Assembly: GCA_029851415.1 (NCBI GenBank)
Contig: CM056742.1
Coordinates: 59,174,454-59,238,453, forward strand
Origin: Eretmocerus hayati
Lineage: Eukaryota > Arthropoda > Insecta > Hymenoptera > Aphelinidae
Direction: 5' to 3'
Length of the DNA: 64,000 nucleotides
A program made the translations under genes and the position numbers. The first letter of the stretch is position 1. Every line of letters starts with the position of its first letter. The notes beneath the pieces were generated by a model, which did no database searches, was not told the DNA's origin, and saw only the letters and a list, made by a program, of their open reading frames with translations. Shown here piece by piece: positions 18,369 through 31,260 of the stretch.

Positions 18369-20974
18369 GTGAGTACTATCAATGAATGATTGCAAAGTTT
18401 GTATAATTTCTGATGGAGATGATCCATTCATGAGAATCATGAGAAAATTCCTTTCTCGTCCTTGAAGGCAGATATAGAAAATATACCAGGTCTTGTTGAT
18501 CTTAAGGAGCAGTAAGGGACTCAATCAATTCCCAAAATTTCGTGATGGACATCTCAAAGCCACGTTTGATCCACATCGTTTCGTGGACCTCATTAGGCTC
18601 AGGGCTTCTGTTCAGTTCAATTAAGCGAGGATCAACGCGAGAAATTCATCAAAATTAGTATCGTGTACAAATTTCAGTGTGGAGACTGACTGGCCACGTT
18701 TGCGGGAGAGACATGAAGATGATTCGGTACTCATGTTAATGATCATATGACGAACAAGAATGAAGAATCCGTAGTGTCGCTTCGAAAACTGAAATATAGA
18801 CATGATTTTCATTAGATCAGATCAAAATTTTAGATACAAGACCAAATTGGAATAAGGTGCATTTCGGAAGTACGTGCGGAAGAAGGGGGAACCTACAAAG
18901 AAAATCCTAAGTATTACGTTCCCAGGGTGAGCCAATATATGGATCAATCTACGGAACATTTGATATTTGGCGGTCTTGATGATTGAATCCCCAAACAAAC
19001 AGCATACACGTTTGAGACCTTGCTTTTTGTTGCGCATGATGTATGTGAGTTGAAACGGGCCATGTGCACGATTTTCAGGACAAGGCCTCTTGAGCAACCT
19101 CCACCTCATCTCTGCCGAGATCTGATATTGGTGTGGTGGGACGCTCGTGTATCTCGGCACTCATCTGGCCCTCAGTGCCACAATTCCCATAACTAGGGAC
19201 ATGAAATCCCATGTTGAGAGTCCGTACAGTCGGTATTTTTAATTTTCAGCACAAGGTTTTTCGACTTTGACGCTGGAAATTTGGTTTCAAATGACTTTTG
19301 AGTTGAAAAGGGATTCTCGATGAGAATACGTAGTATTTCTCCTCGAAAGAGCTCTCTATCTTGATATTGACTACGTATTATGGGAGAAAAAGAATCCTAC
19401 ACCAGGTTTTGTGAGTGATAACATGGTTTTCCAGCCATTTGGCTGGCTCAGGAACGGATTGACAAGGATGAGGAGCTTTATCGACGAAAAAGGTGTTCCA
19501 GCTACACAGTTTGTTTCGGGTAATACCAGACCCATATCCACTGATTCTGATGTCCCTAACCCATGGATCTTTCAGATCACGAGTCAGCAGTTTGTTCTTT
19601 TGTTGCCATTCTCGAAGAGTTTTGATGACCGTATGTAGAATCCTCTTGAAGTCCTTTCAGAATTGAATGGGTCCATGCAAAAACAGACCTTGGTGCGAAT
19701 TGATGAATATTCAGGAGACGACGAATGATGTACAGCAACTATAGCTCACAATGAATCCTCATGCAGATACATGTATGCATAGTTCTCATCGACCTTCATC
19801 ATGAGCTCATTCATTTACCCTTCGATGTACTGCGAAGCTGTTTGTCAACAAAATAGGCATGTCACCTGGGGCCATCTTCGTTTGCATGAATTTCTGGGAA
19901 CTGTCGATATTCTATCTCGAATCGGTAGGTGACTGTAGGATATCAAATTTTATGGTTATCTCTGTCATTTTGAGGATTGTCCCATTGGATTTGGAGACCA
20001 TTCTGCATTAATAGGGGTGGAGCTTCGTGATAATCCATAGAATATTCAACTCCAACAAAATGAACGTTCGACAGATCTGAGATCATCTACCAGACGTTAT
20101 ACACATAATATCGGGGTTTTCAAGTTTTGTATCGTAACTTTCATCATCACAATCTACGACACGAGGTTTTCAAGATGATACACTCATGATACACTTGCGG
20201 TTTTCGACTGATATCCGAGCACTAAAAATGCTCAGAAACAGCGCAGCTATACTCCTACATCGTTCAACTTGTTATACAAACACTGCGTACTCGACATACG
20301 AACGCTGAGTACTTACCTACATATATATGTTGGACACGCCGTGCATGTCAACAATCGTCTCTCGGATATTACTACTGTCAAAAATTGTAGTTGGGGCATT
20401 CGGGTGGGGAATGAGTTAGCATATGGATCGTTTTCCTAGGGATATATCCATGAATTCATGCAGAAAGGTCTCTATATCCAATACTTAGGTTCCTTTTTGC
20501 ATCAATCAAGTTGCAAATTAAGACCGTAACACATTTTCTTCATAATTGGGTGATGTAGCATCATTTTTCGGGAAGTGATATGATTCTATCTCAAATTCGA
20601 CGTAAATTTCGCTCAGCTCTTTTTTTGCATGAACTCATTCATTTATGTTATCTTCTGAGATCATACATGCACAAGGAGATTTAAACATAATCACACGTTT
20701 GCCATATGAGAGTCTCCACGGAACTTTTGACTTTTGTGTTACTGCAGTGTTACAACAGTATTCTGAACTATTGGGAGTACGCGGGAGTGGCATTGTATAG
20801 TATTCGGCATCATTCAATACGGACTATATTCTTTTTTGTTGAAACGCGTCCTGATTTGTCAACAGCAGACCGCTAGAGATGATTTTTGGGTAGTTCACAA
20901 ACGAACCAACGCAATTTTTAAGATTGAAAATGCTGTAACTAAAATACCTATCTCTCAAATACTTCGCTGGGATG
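18369..20974. other. No supported gene from 18369 to 20974
   Basis: I searched this stretch by eye for the next Vps34 exon and found none. A minus-strand frame at 18822-19160 (112 codons, KKQGLKRVCCLFGDSIIKT) is the longest and has plausible composition, but I cannot assign it. The rest is unique AT-rich sequence consistent with intron or intergenic DNA. Confidence 0.4.
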
Positions 20975-22565
20975 ATATCGACGGCTCCTACGAAGAGTAA
21001 CACATTTCTTATCAACGACGAAGACTAACACATTTCCTCATCAACGACGAAGAGTAACACATTTTCTTATCAACGACGAGGAGTAACACATTTTCTTATC
21101 AACGACGAAGAGTAACACATTTTCTCATCAACGATGAAGACTAACACATTTTCTTATGAACGACGAAGAGTAACACTTTTGTATGAATGACGAAGCGGGT
21201 TGCCTGGCCTGCAGGGGTCGAATACAAGTATTGGAGCTGAATGAACTGATGAATGGACGGATGCGTAGATGGGATGGATGGGATGGATGGATGGATGGAT
21301 GGATGGATGGATGGATGGATGGATGGATGGATGGATGGATGGATGGATGGATGGATGGATGGTTTGGATGGATGGATGGGTCGGATGGGTGGTTTGGCTG
21401 GATGGATGGTTTGGATGGATGGTATGGATGGAAGGATGGTCTGGATGGATGGGTCGGATGGATGGTATGGATGGATGGATGGTTTGGATGGATGGGTCGG
21501 ATGGATGGATGGATGGATGGATGGTATGGATGGATGGATGGATGGATGGATTGATGGAATGGAACGGAACGGACCGGAATGGGACTGAATGGGACCGAAT
21601 GGAATAGGATGGAACGGAATAAAATGGAAGGGAATGAAGAGGTGTGGACCGGAACGGAACGGAATGGAACGGAACGGAATGGAACTGAATGGAATAGGAT
21701 GGAACGGAATGGAATGGAAGGGCATGAAGAGGTTTGGAACGGAACGGAATGGAACGGAGTGGAATTGAACAGAATGGAACGGAATGGACCGGAACTTTGT
21801 TTTCCACTCCGTTCTATTCCGTACGTTCCGTTTCATTCCGTTCGTTTCCAGTCCCTTCCGTTCCATTCGCTCGTGGTCCATTCCGTTCCATTTCCTTCCA
21901 TTCCGTTCAATTCCGCTCCATTCTATTCCGTTCCATACCAATCCGTTCCGTTCCGTTCCATTCCATCAATCCATCCATCCATCCATCCATACCATCCATC
22001 CGACCCATCCATCCATCCATCCATCCAAACCATCCATCCATCCGAACCATCCATCCATCCGTCCATCCGACCCATCCACCCATCCATCCATCCATGCCAT
22101 CCATCCGACCCATCCATCCATCCATCCAAACCATCCATCCGACCCACCCATCCATCCATCCATCCATCCATGCACCCATCCATCCATCCATCCATCCCTA
22201 CCATCCATCCATCCATCCGACCCATCCATCCATCCATCCATCCATACCATACATCCGACCCATCCATCCATCCATCCATCCATCCCATCCATCTCATCTA
22301 CGCATCCGTCTATTCATCAATTCATTCAGCTTCAATACTTGTATTCGACCCCTGCAGGACAGGCAACCCGCTTCGTCATTCATACAAAAGTGTTGCTCTT
22401 CGTCGTTCCTAAGAGAATGTGTTAGTCTTCGTCGTTGATAAGAAAATGTGTTACTCTTCGTCGTTCATAAGAAAATGTGTTAGTCTTCGTCGTTGATAAG
22501 AAAATGTGTTACTCTTCGTCGTTGATAAGCGGCTATGTGTTACTCTTCGTAGGAGCCGTCGATAT
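20975..22565. mobile_element. 1.59-kb foldback element built of tandem 29-bp repeats and GGAT/GGAAT arrays
   Basis: The outer edges ATATCGACGGCTCCTACG (20975) and its complement (ending 22565) define a palindrome centred near 21775. Each arm consists, outside in, of 6-7 copies of a 29-bp unit (GAAGAGTAACACATTTTCTT plus nine bases), a unique block with GTCGAATACAAGTATTGG, a (GGAT)n array and an inner (GGAAC/GGAAT)n array. Long inverted arms made of short direct repeats are the structure of Foldback (FB) elements; membership is inference. The long frames here on both strands are repeat translations ([16 protein letters not shown]) and not genes. No transposase is present. Confidence 0.75.
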
Positions 22566-24079
22566 ATCCTTCCACTAATCTCATATTTCGAGAAAATGTT
22601 TGATTCAAAGGTGTGCGCTGATTTGGCCATGATTTTAGCTCTCACTTATCGATGTAATCGAGTTTTGTGGAAAAATTTTCTCTGGCTGTTGTTTACGAAA
22701 ATAATGAAATACGTTGTGTGGACTGAACTTGAAATGAAGACGAATTAAATCCCGTTTGATTCATGAGTTTTCCTTGATCCGGACGAATTTTATAGAGATT
22801 CGAAGCTCATGAAACGGAAAGCACAGGATTGGAAAGTTGTGCTCTTCCCTCTTCATCAGAAAAAGGATAAGAACCGCACTGTTTTGGATTGCAATTCTCG
22901 ATCGGTATTCTTGTGAGCCGCCAAGGAGAAATATTTAAATCCCAATGGTAAGCTGAATAAGGCTCTGAATGTGATGATATCGCAAATTTTTTGATTTCTT
23001 CATAGTGTACGGCTGGAAGATGAACGAAATAACACCACAGTATACTCTAGAAATTGGGATGAGACTATCAGCTATGAGCTGATCACTCGATTTTGGAAAT
23101 TAGAATCGAATTCTGGGAGAATCAATGATAGAATTCATCTTGAAGTCGATTCAGGCGGAATATAATCCCTATCAATCGTCGAGACAATGTTTTGCATAGA
23201 ATCTATTCGATTGAAGTTGATTCACAAATGCTCCAAGGGTGAAATTCCGTACTTGCCGCTCCGAACCAGATATCTTTGCTTAGAAGAGAGTGTCACCTCT
23301 TCTTTTCACATGTTTTCGAGGTCTGAGAATCACATAAAACACATTTCACACGTTCACGATGAATACATTTTTTTCCTATTACGGAGACTCAATAGTTAAA
23401 AATTCCATGGAAACTCTCTTATTTGGAGTCCAAACGCGCAACCGATATCGGGCTCAAATTTGATTTACTGGGGCGAAGCCCCTCTCCAGCGCGACTCGAA
23501 CAATCTTCTTGCGCGTTCGTTTGAAGAAATTTTCGAGCTAATCTTCACCATATTCTGCATACTTATTCGCGGCATACCCAAGGGTGCTTATCTTCAAATT
23601 CATGCAGATTCATTGACTCAAAGCTGATCAATCAAGATTATTTGCAGAAATACTTTATAGCTATAGCTCTATGTCGTTAGCGACGTCTCCTCTTGCTCAA
23701 CTTTGCTGCGCCAGTTCACTCGTGACGTACACGTTCCGATCTCACACCACGAGATAGCGACAATTTTCGCCCGCTCCCTGAATCTCAACCTCTTATTGAC
23801 GGATATTGGCATACAGTGAACAGAATAGCTGCGTCTAAACGGATGAAATGTAGGGAGTTCGACCTAGATAAGCGCGCAATTCGTTCAACAATTCTGTAGG
23901 GTGATACATACCACGTACTGCTCACACATCCTTCGATTCCACGATCCTACGCATGGAAACAAAGAATCATCTGCTTTTGTTTTGCTATAGTATTTGCTAT
24001 CAAAAGATAACGAGGTTGAAATTTCGCGTAAGCGCGGTATGCATAAAGTCGAGACCGAGTAGGCGCCATCGTTGGAAAA
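22566..24079. other. No supported gene from 22566 to 24079
   Basis: Only short frames without features are seen. A small perfect hairpin GGGGCGAAGCCCC lies near 23471. The rest is AT-rich unique-looking sequence. Confidence 0.4.
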
Positions 24080-24965
24080 ATTATTCCGACGAGGTTCTCC
24101 TGCAGGATCTCCTCCAGACGACCGCCTTGATCATAGAAATCAATGTTGCCAGGTGAAAAAATAATTCAAGTTGATTTTGTTCAAACAACTTGCTGAAATT
24201 GTTCATTTCTTAATCAAACTATTTCCCTCAGATTATTCCGACAGAAGAAGGTTCGTGGCATTTTTCGTCGAACTTGATCGTTTAAGAGTGATGAACAGTT
24301 TCAAGATGAAAAAAGGTGAATTCTGCAATGATTAGCACTAAATGGAAGCAACATTTTAGTTAAAAATCTATGTTGCCGCCAGGGGAATCTGATCACTAAG
24401 GTGCAAGGCGTTCCGAGAAACGAAACGAAACGATGAAATTTTATTATGTTTCGTTATGTTCCTGGGAACGAAACGATTCTAAGTCCCGCTTTTATCACGT
24501 TTTACACGAGAGAAACGAAACGAATATGACAACTTATAACGTTACTAGATAACGAAAAGATATTATGAAACTTTCGTTTTGTTTCGGTTTTCTGTGAGTC
24601 TGAGGTGTTTGGTTTGGTTTCGTTTCGTTTCTTCTGTAACGAAACGAAACTCGCCTCAAATTTGTTTCGGTAGAGAATAATGAAACGATATCATGAAACT
24701 TTCGTTTCGTTCCGGTTTTCTGTGAGTTTGAGGCGTTTGGATTCGTTTTGATCCGTTTCTTCTGTAACGAAACGAAACTTGCCTCAATTTTGTTTTGGTA
24801 GAGAATAACGGAAGTGCAACGAAACTAAAAGAGTTTCGTTTCATTTTGTGCTATGTTCAAGGATCAATGTGAGGATTTTGAGGGAGTAGTTTCGTTCCAT
24901 GAGAGAAGAAATGGAACAAAATGGACATATGATTTCGTTATCTTATATCTAAACGAAATTATGAC
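24080..24965. repeat. Dispersed repeat with GAAACGAAAC-rich tail, copy 1
   Basis: Sequence from TTATTCCGACGAGGTT (about 24080) through GATCATAGAAATCAATGTTG and on to an irregular array of GAAAC/GTTTC words (24420-24965) is a diverged copy of 37200-38650. The array part contains internal ~130-bp units with the motif TCTGTAACGAAACGAAACT. Short minus-strand frames in it are translations of the array. I cannot name the element and see no terminal repeats. Confidence 0.55.
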
Positions 24966-25783
24966 AGTTTTATTTCGTTCCGCTTCCCCATGAGTTCGAG
25001 ACGTTTGACCTCGTGTTATCTCGTATATGAGTAGTTCCGTGGAAACTTTGATATTTGAGGGTCGAAAATGTGCCAACCCCATATCTCACTTCCGAGGGTT
25101 CTAAGATGAACTCTCCGACTTTTTGGAGCATATAAAGCATAAATTGAATCGCGCACGAACGGAAGCATTTCAGTCTTGAGTACCATAAGTATAACAAAGA
25201 TAACGCGATGGTGGGCACGGAACCTGACATTTTGAGGTACGGCGCGGAACCTGACATTTGGCTTTGAAATTGATCTTACGGCCAAACGGTTTTAGCTACG
25301 GTCTTGAGATTTAGGGGTTTCCATTTGGCCATCAGAAACTTTGAAAAGAACTGACTAGCACCTCCGTAATCTCAAGTTTAAGGGTCGCACTAGTATAGGC
25401 ACGGAAGTGACCAAGAAATTTAGCAAATACAGATTTTTGCGGGAAAGAGCTCCGCAAAGTATGAAAATCAATTCTTTCGAAATTCTGAGGCATGGAAAAG
25501 TTGCGCCCGTTAATTTCCTTTCAGAATGAATTGGTTCGCGGAGGCCTGGAATGGAGCTAATATACTTCCATCGAGAGGAAGTGAGGGAGTAAAATTTCAA
25601 GTAAAATTGGGCCACAAAATGTACGTGCTCGCCATGCACAAAAAAAGTGATGTTCGGGCTCTTATAGCAAAACTATTTGGTGCTTGATAGCATTATGTTC
25701 GATACGGTTGCCCTCCCGAATGCCGAGTGAGCCTCACCGCGATGCTTCACGCTCACAAAGGTCGGAATAATGAAAAACCACAG
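24966..25783. other. No supported gene from 24966 to 25783
   Basis: No frame has recognisable features. The sequence is unique-looking, and a few overlapping minus-strand frames (25016-25285, 25355-25639) lack splice or domain support. Confidence 0.4.
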
Positions 25784-26324
25784 TGCATGGAACTGACATT
25801 TTGACCTCTTTCATGATAATAACTTTTTTGGATAGCCCTGAATCGAAAAACAAACGATTGCGCCAAAATAGGCTCCGGAAAATACATCGAAAATGGCCTC
25901 TCAGGTTCTTTCATCGAGCGTTTTTAGAGTTTGTACAAGGTATACATTATTGCAAAGTTCCCACGGAACTTCTCATATGTAATAAGACAGAGGAATCTTT
26001 CAACATAAGACCGACGGTCATGTCGCAGGGGGTAGAGAGTTCAAGAGCTATCTACACTCATCTGGCTATTTGTTATTTTCGTGAAATTAGTAACTGCGTT
26101 ACCTGATATAATGTAAGTGACTTATCACTCTGCGATGAAGACAAGACTGTGAATAGCGCTGACCAAATAACAATTGTTGATTCTCCATGCACTTTAAGCA
26201 ATAGGTATCGGGTAATCTCTCTTTTTCATCATTGAAGAAAGCTTCCATGAGTTGTATGTGAGTGATGTATTGATATTGTTTTTGCCTGCTGGCAGAATAA
26301 AGCGTTTATCTATCTATCTATCTA

Positions 26325-26326
<2 letters not shown>
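25784..26326 (+). repeat. Interspersed repeat with AATAAA and (TATC)n tail, copy 1
   Basis: This ~540-bp segment is repeated almost exactly at 32268-32810 (I count four differences). It ends CTGGCAGAATAAAGCG followed by (TATC)n, the kind of 3' end carried by some non-LTR elements with microsatellite tails. It contains a 107-codon frame (IHYCKVPTELLICNKTEE) that is open in both copies, which is expected for recent duplicates and is not evidence of a gene. The LINE on the minus strand is inserted in its (TATC)n tail. Confidence 0.6.
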
Positions 26327-26363
<37 letters not shown>

Positions 26364-26711
26364 TGGAATATAAGGGAAAATCTGATGACAGGCTATCCCT
26401 GATGGATCTCCCACCGGCAGACCATAAGCGCTTTCATTTTGCTCACCCGGTAAACCGGATGAGCATGAATCCAACGCCCGTGTGCCCTGGGGGCTAAAAC
26501 CTTCTGCTCTCAGCCCTACGATGTTGGCAAGCCATCATTGCAGAACTGGGGGCAGCTAACCACTATCTAACCAACCCACCCCGGAACCGCGTTAGCATTA
26601 CTTCAGGGTGGGAGGCGTATCGCGCGCCATGAGGCGTCCCTCTTCGGTGTGTCCGCTCTTCTGTCTTCTCTCTTCGTCGTCAATGATCACTCTTCAAGTC
26701 GTCGTTGTTCG

Positions 26712-29700
26712 CTATGCAGCGCCCCTTGCTTGACGCTGCAATGCCCGTTCTCGCTCTTCTTTTCGGGTGATGGCCGTCTTAATATAGGCGGCAATCTTAT
26801 CCCATGTCTCTTTGTTACGGAGCATGAACGGCAATAGATTCTCAGGGATGATCTGATTTCCAAGCCAGTTCACGAGCTCCGCTCTCTCCGTAGCTGTGTT
26901 CATGCAATGGAAGAGTGCATGCTCCACATCGTCCCAGTCTGCCGCACACATCTGACAGACCGGGGTCTCCCTCTTCTGGAACCGCTCCAGGTACTCTCCG
27001 AAGCAGCCATGCCCACTAAACGCTCGCGTCAGCCAGTAATCCAGCTCTCCGTGAGCTCGATCGATCCACCTGGCTATGTTGGGGATCAGCCTTCGCGTCC
27101 ACTTCCCTTTCGTTGAGCTCTCTTTTTTGCCACTCTTCGACGGTCTCCCCCCTCTCGACGTCTCGTATAAGGGCCTCGCGAGTGGGGTTGAGCACGACTC
27201 CATCGCTCTTGAGGGTTTCTTGGCGTTTCCATACCCGCACTCTCTCGGCTACAAGCAGTCGAATGGGTGGTGTACCCTAAGCACACAGGCTGCGTGGTCA
27301 GACACCGTGCAATAAGCACTGATCGTCCGTAGCGCGAAACGCCGCTGGACTGGACCTAGCTTTGCATCGATAACGGACCCTCTAGCTACCTGCCCCCAAA
27401 TTGGTGCACCGTACAGCATGATGGAATGGCTCACGGTGCTGAGTAAGGCTCTTCTGTTTGGCTTGGGGCCACCGATGTTTGGCATGAGCTGCTGGACGGC
27501 GCCACCGACCCTGTCTGCCTTCAGCGCTGCTCCTCTGGCTTGTGCTTTGTAGCTCCATCGGTCATCAAACCATACCCCAAGGTACTTAAGTTCCCTCTTG
27601 AGTGGAACCTCGTACCCGTTGATGGAGAAAACGGGAGTTTCGAAACTCCTCCTCTTGGTGACTAGCATCGCTTCGCACTTGTTCTCGGCAAGCTCCAGCC
27701 CGTTCTCAGGGAACCATTGACCAATGCGGTAGAGAGCTTCATTGGCTACACACTCCACTTGCCACACGGTTTCGGCGACCACGACTAATGCCGCATCGTC
27801 CGCGAAGCCAATGAGTTCTGCCCCATCTGGAAGACTCATGTTCAGGAACTCGTCGTATTGCGTGTTCCATTCGAACGGTCCTGACACGGATCCTTGAGCT
27901 ATCCCTGCAGATAATTCTAGCTCAACCCTTCCCTCATCGGTGTCACATACGAGGACTCTGTCACGCAGTCCATCGCTGATGACTGCGAGCAGGTAAGGGG
28001 GGGACTCTTCCATCTAGGGACCTATAGATCCGTTCCCAGCTTGCTGTGTTGAAGGCGTTCTTCACATCTAAGCATATTATGGCACAAAACCCTCCTCCTG
28101 GTTGGGGAGCCATTGTATGCGCTCTGTGAACTCTGTCTTGTACGCTTCCTATTGCGTGCATCGTACTGCGCCCCTTGCGGAAGCCAAACTGCATCGGGGA
28201 CATCCCTCCGCTACGCCCATACTCTTCCTCCGCCCGGTTTAGGATCATGCGGTCATACATCTTCCCGATGTTGTCCAGCATATTGAGTGGCCGATTCGAT
28301 GATGGCTCCGCTGGTTCTCCACCCTTCCCCTTGGGGATGAGGACTAGCTTCTGCCGTTTCCACACTTTCGGGAACACTCCCGCAAGGAGACACTTATTGA
28401 ACAGCTTCAATAGCAGGGTAGGCTGCTCTCGAGCCACTATTTTCAGGGCTTCATTAGGGATACCATCCAACCCAGGGGCCTTACCATTCGCCAGTCTTGT
28501 AGCGGCTCGTCTTAGCTCTTCTTCGGTGGAGAGGGGGATTGGGTCGGAGATGAACCCAGGGAATGTGAGCCTGGGCTCCCCTCTCGGGTAGAGTGCCCTG
28601 GCAATCCGTAGAACTGACTCTTTGTCAATTCGCGCTGTTGGTCCTTCTCCCAATCGCAGTCTGCTCATGACCACCCGGTACGGTGTGCCCCACGGATCTT
28701 GATCGACCATGTTGCATACCTCCGACCAGCATTCTCGTTTGCTGCGACGGATGGCATCCCGAAGAAGCTTCTTCGCCTCTTTGTAGGCCGCTTCGTCTGC
28801 TGCCGCTGATGGACGTCCACGTTCGCGCGCTCGCTTCGCTCGCCTCCTCTTAGCGTTTGCGCTGCGGCGAAGATCCCTGATCTCATCGTTCCACCAGTAT
28901 ACTTGCCTCTTCTGCACCGGGGTTGCTTCCTCCTCGGCATGGAGGCGTCGCAGGCTCGGGTGATGGACCGGATGACGCTCGATACCGTCTCCTCCGGCGA
29001 GAGCTCTTCTCCGGGGTCCTCTGCTCTCAGGATTGCTTCTCTGAAGCTTTCCTCGTCCAGTTTGCGGACTTGCCATCCCTCGATCTGCCGTGCTATGCCT
29101 GCATCTCGGCCATGGTCTATCTTGAAGAAGATATGGCAGTGGTCGCTGAGCGTTTCCGAGTCAAGGACCTGCCACTTCGTGACTCGCCTCATGAGAGGCG
29201 CGCTAACAAACGTTAAGTCGAGCACTGAGGATGATGCCCCTCTGTGCCATGTCGCCTTTCCTACCTCGTTGAGGCAAACCAGGTCCAATTGGGCCATGGT
29301 TGTTTCCAGCGCGTTGCCTCTTTCATCCTCTGGCCCTCCACTCCAGGCTGGAGCTTTGGAGTTAAAATCCCCCGCTACTATGGCGAGGCCTCTCCACTGT
29401 CTCAGACTATCCTAGAGTTCCCGCAGTTCCCGAAGGAAGACATTCATCGGTGCGTTCGGTGAGTAATAGCAGCTATACACCGCAATATCGTCGATGACTC
29501 TTCGGGCGAAGCCCGTCCCTTCGGTCGGTCTTTTTGTCTCTGTAAGGCTCACGTTCCAGACTTGGATGGCGGATTCCCTCCCAAGGTCTTCCGTGGTTCG
29601 TGGTCGCTCTTCTCGGAGATACTGCTCGGAGATGATGAGGACGTCTGCTCCCAGTCTTGAGGCCTCTGCTTCGAGTAGACTGTGAGCATCGTTGCTTCTG

Positions 29701-29729
29701 CAGAGATTCGCTTGCAGGAAACTAGCCAT
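26712..29729 (-). pseudogene. LINE ORF2: endonuclease, reverse transcriptase and C-terminal zinc motif, frameshifted
   Basis: From ATG 29729 the frame encodes an APE-type endonuclease (FLQANLCRSNDAHSLLEAEA, ADVLIISEQY, later SDHCHIFF). An in-frame TAG lies at 29412-29414. The reverse transcriptase follows in shifted frames, with GKAPGLDGIPNEALK, LVLIPKGKG, FGFRKGRST, DVKNAFNTASW, QGSVSGP and the catalytic FADD. The C-terminus has CQMCAADWDDVEHALFHC. Frame changes occur near 28910, 28015, 27283 and 27130; the last two are resolved by comparison with copy 2, which keeps the frame there. Function in life was target-primed reverse transcription. Confidence 0.85.
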
Positions 29730-31260
29730 CTTTCCGCTTCTTCCGGCCCTTCCATGCTGCTCGCGCCTGCTGGTAGACCTTGCAGCACTGCATGCCCGAC
29801 CTGTGTTTGTGGTCCTCTTTGAGGGCCTCGCAGCTCAGGCATTTCTGCTCTCCGGTAACACATACCGCTGCTATGTGGCCTTCTTTCCCACAGTTGAAGC
29901 AGCGTTTTGCCCGCCTCACTTGTGGCTTGTCGCACTTTGCGGACAAATGCCCGTATTGCAGGCAGTTGTAACATCTCGGGATTCCGCCCTTTTCCCGGAC
30001 CCGCGCGTTAACGAAGTCTACCCGGACTTTCCCTTTTGCCAGCACTTCTTCAGCGAGCCGCTCTGGCAGTGTGATCACCGCAATCTGAGTACCCCTGTAT
30101 CCTGGGCGGATAATCCGGGTCGTGATGCTGCCTGCATGCTCTGCTCCGAGTTCCTTCACGAAGGCTTCCTCAACTTCCGGGAGTGTGCTCACGTCGTCGA
30201 GGTCAAGCACTTCCAGCGTGATCGTTGGGGAAAGCCGTCGTATCTCTCCGGCGTCTTGGATCGCCCCCTTAAGGGCATCCTCAACGACCTCTGCCTTCAC
30301 CCCCTTCTCGAGCTCGATGAGTAGATGACCCTCTTTCGTCTTCCGGAGTTTGGAGACTTTTGAAGCCACTTGCCTCGTTTCGTCTCCTTGCTTGACTCTC
30401 TTGATCATGTCCGCGTAGGACAAACCATCTTCCTTCACTTCTATGAGGAGTGCGTCGGGTCTAGCCCTTCTCCTATTTCCCTTGTTCTTCCTCTTCTTTT
30501 TCTTCTTCTCGGCTCTCCCCTGATCCTTGGGACGCCTCTCGTTTCCCCTACGTCCCCTGTTCCGTCCCGCAAGTTGCCAGCCGGAACCAGCGTCCGAGAG
30601 CTGACCGTTATCGGACCAGGTTGTCATTGGTGTCCCTGGCGTGGATGGGGGTGTCCTGAACAGTCCAGCCCCTTGTCCTGCAAAATTGAGCTGCTCCGGT
30701 TTGAGGGCTGCTCTCTTTGCTCTTTTGATATCGGCTTCCTGGTCCCTATTGATGGGGCTTGTGCGGCCTCTCTTCGTTTGGCTCCCCCATCCCGCTCTTT
30801 GTGGAGGTGGGGCCAGCGAGGATGTTGATCCAGCGGAGTCCTCGGCCATTATCTCTAGACTCGAACTAATTGCCTCTCTCATTTCTGAAGCTCTCGTGCT
30901 GGCAGCTTCTAGCCCTTCACGTAGGCTGCTGGCCTTCTGAACAAGCTTCTCGGTCGACTTCTTTGCTGTCGCATGCTCGTTGACTTCCTTGGTTATGTCA
31001 TCGAGTACTCTGAGGATCCTCTTCAGGAGTTCTTCCTCTCTCGAGTGAGCCTCTTTGAACTTACCCCAGCTCGTTTTGAGGTCGGCGGGATTAGTTCTGC
31101 GTAGCCTCTGTTGACTGGCGCCAGGCACCTTTCCTTCGCCAATCCCCATCTCTTCAACATCAACTGTCTCCTTGTTTGATGTTGATGGTTGTGTTTGGGT
31201 GGGACACCCAGTTGGCAGATTCGCTCTGAAAGTTTCCAAGTTCGTTGTTGTTTCTGCCAT
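29722..31260 (-). CDS. LINE ORF1, Gag-like nucleocapsid protein (512 aa)
   Basis: An intact frame from ATG 31260. The N-terminal half is charged and probably coiled-coil. A Lys/Arg-rich block (KKKKKRKNKGNRRRARP) lies in the middle, and the C-terminus has zinc knuckles CYNCLQYGHLSAKC (430-443) and CFNCGKEGHIAAVC (454-467), followed by a variant third knuckle starting CLSC (474). This is the ORF1 layout of R1/TRAS/SART-type LINEs, where the protein packages the RNA. Its stop TAG overlaps the ORF2 start by eight bases (ATGGCTAG), also typical of the clade. Unlike ORF2 it has no visible lesion. Confidence 0.85.
   Translation of the reverse strand: MAETTTNLETFRANLPTGCPTQTQPSTSNKETVDVEEMGIGEGKVPGASQQRLRRTNPADLKTSWGKFKEAHSREEELLKRILRVLDDITKEVNEHATAKKSTEKLVQKASSLREGLEAASTRASEMREAISSSLEIMAEDSAGSTSSLAPPPQRAGWGSQTKRGRTSPINRDQEADIKRAKRAALKPEQLNFAGQGAGLFRTPPSTPGTPMTTWSDNGQLSDAGSGWQLAGRNRGRRGNERRPKDQGRAEKKKKKRKNKGNRRRARPDALLIEVKEDGLSYADMIKRVKQGDETRQVASKVSKLRKTKEGHLLIELEKGVKAEVVEDALKGAIQDAGEIRRLSPTITLEVLDLDDVSTLPEVEEAFVKELGAEHAGSITTRIIRPGYRGTQIAVITLPERLAEEVLAKGKVRVDFVNARVREKGGIPRCYNCLQYGHLSAKCDKPQVRRAKRCFNCGKEGHIAAVCVTGEQKCLSCEALKEDHKHRSGMQCCKVYQQARAAWKGRKKRKDG

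Noticed and set aside
18822..19160. Minus-strand 112-codon frame downstream of the Vps34 exon
   Set aside because: The composition is plausible, but it has no recognisable domain, no paired splice sites and no promoter that I could support.
21141..22438. Frames of up to 277 codons in GGAT/GGAAT arrays
   Set aside because: They are translations of tetra- and pentanucleotide repeats in a foldback element, open in several frames and on both strands.
25783..26106. A 107-codon frame conserved in two copies of the 540-bp repeat
   Set aside because: The two copies are recent duplicates with about four differences, so conservation carries no information. No start context or domain is seen.
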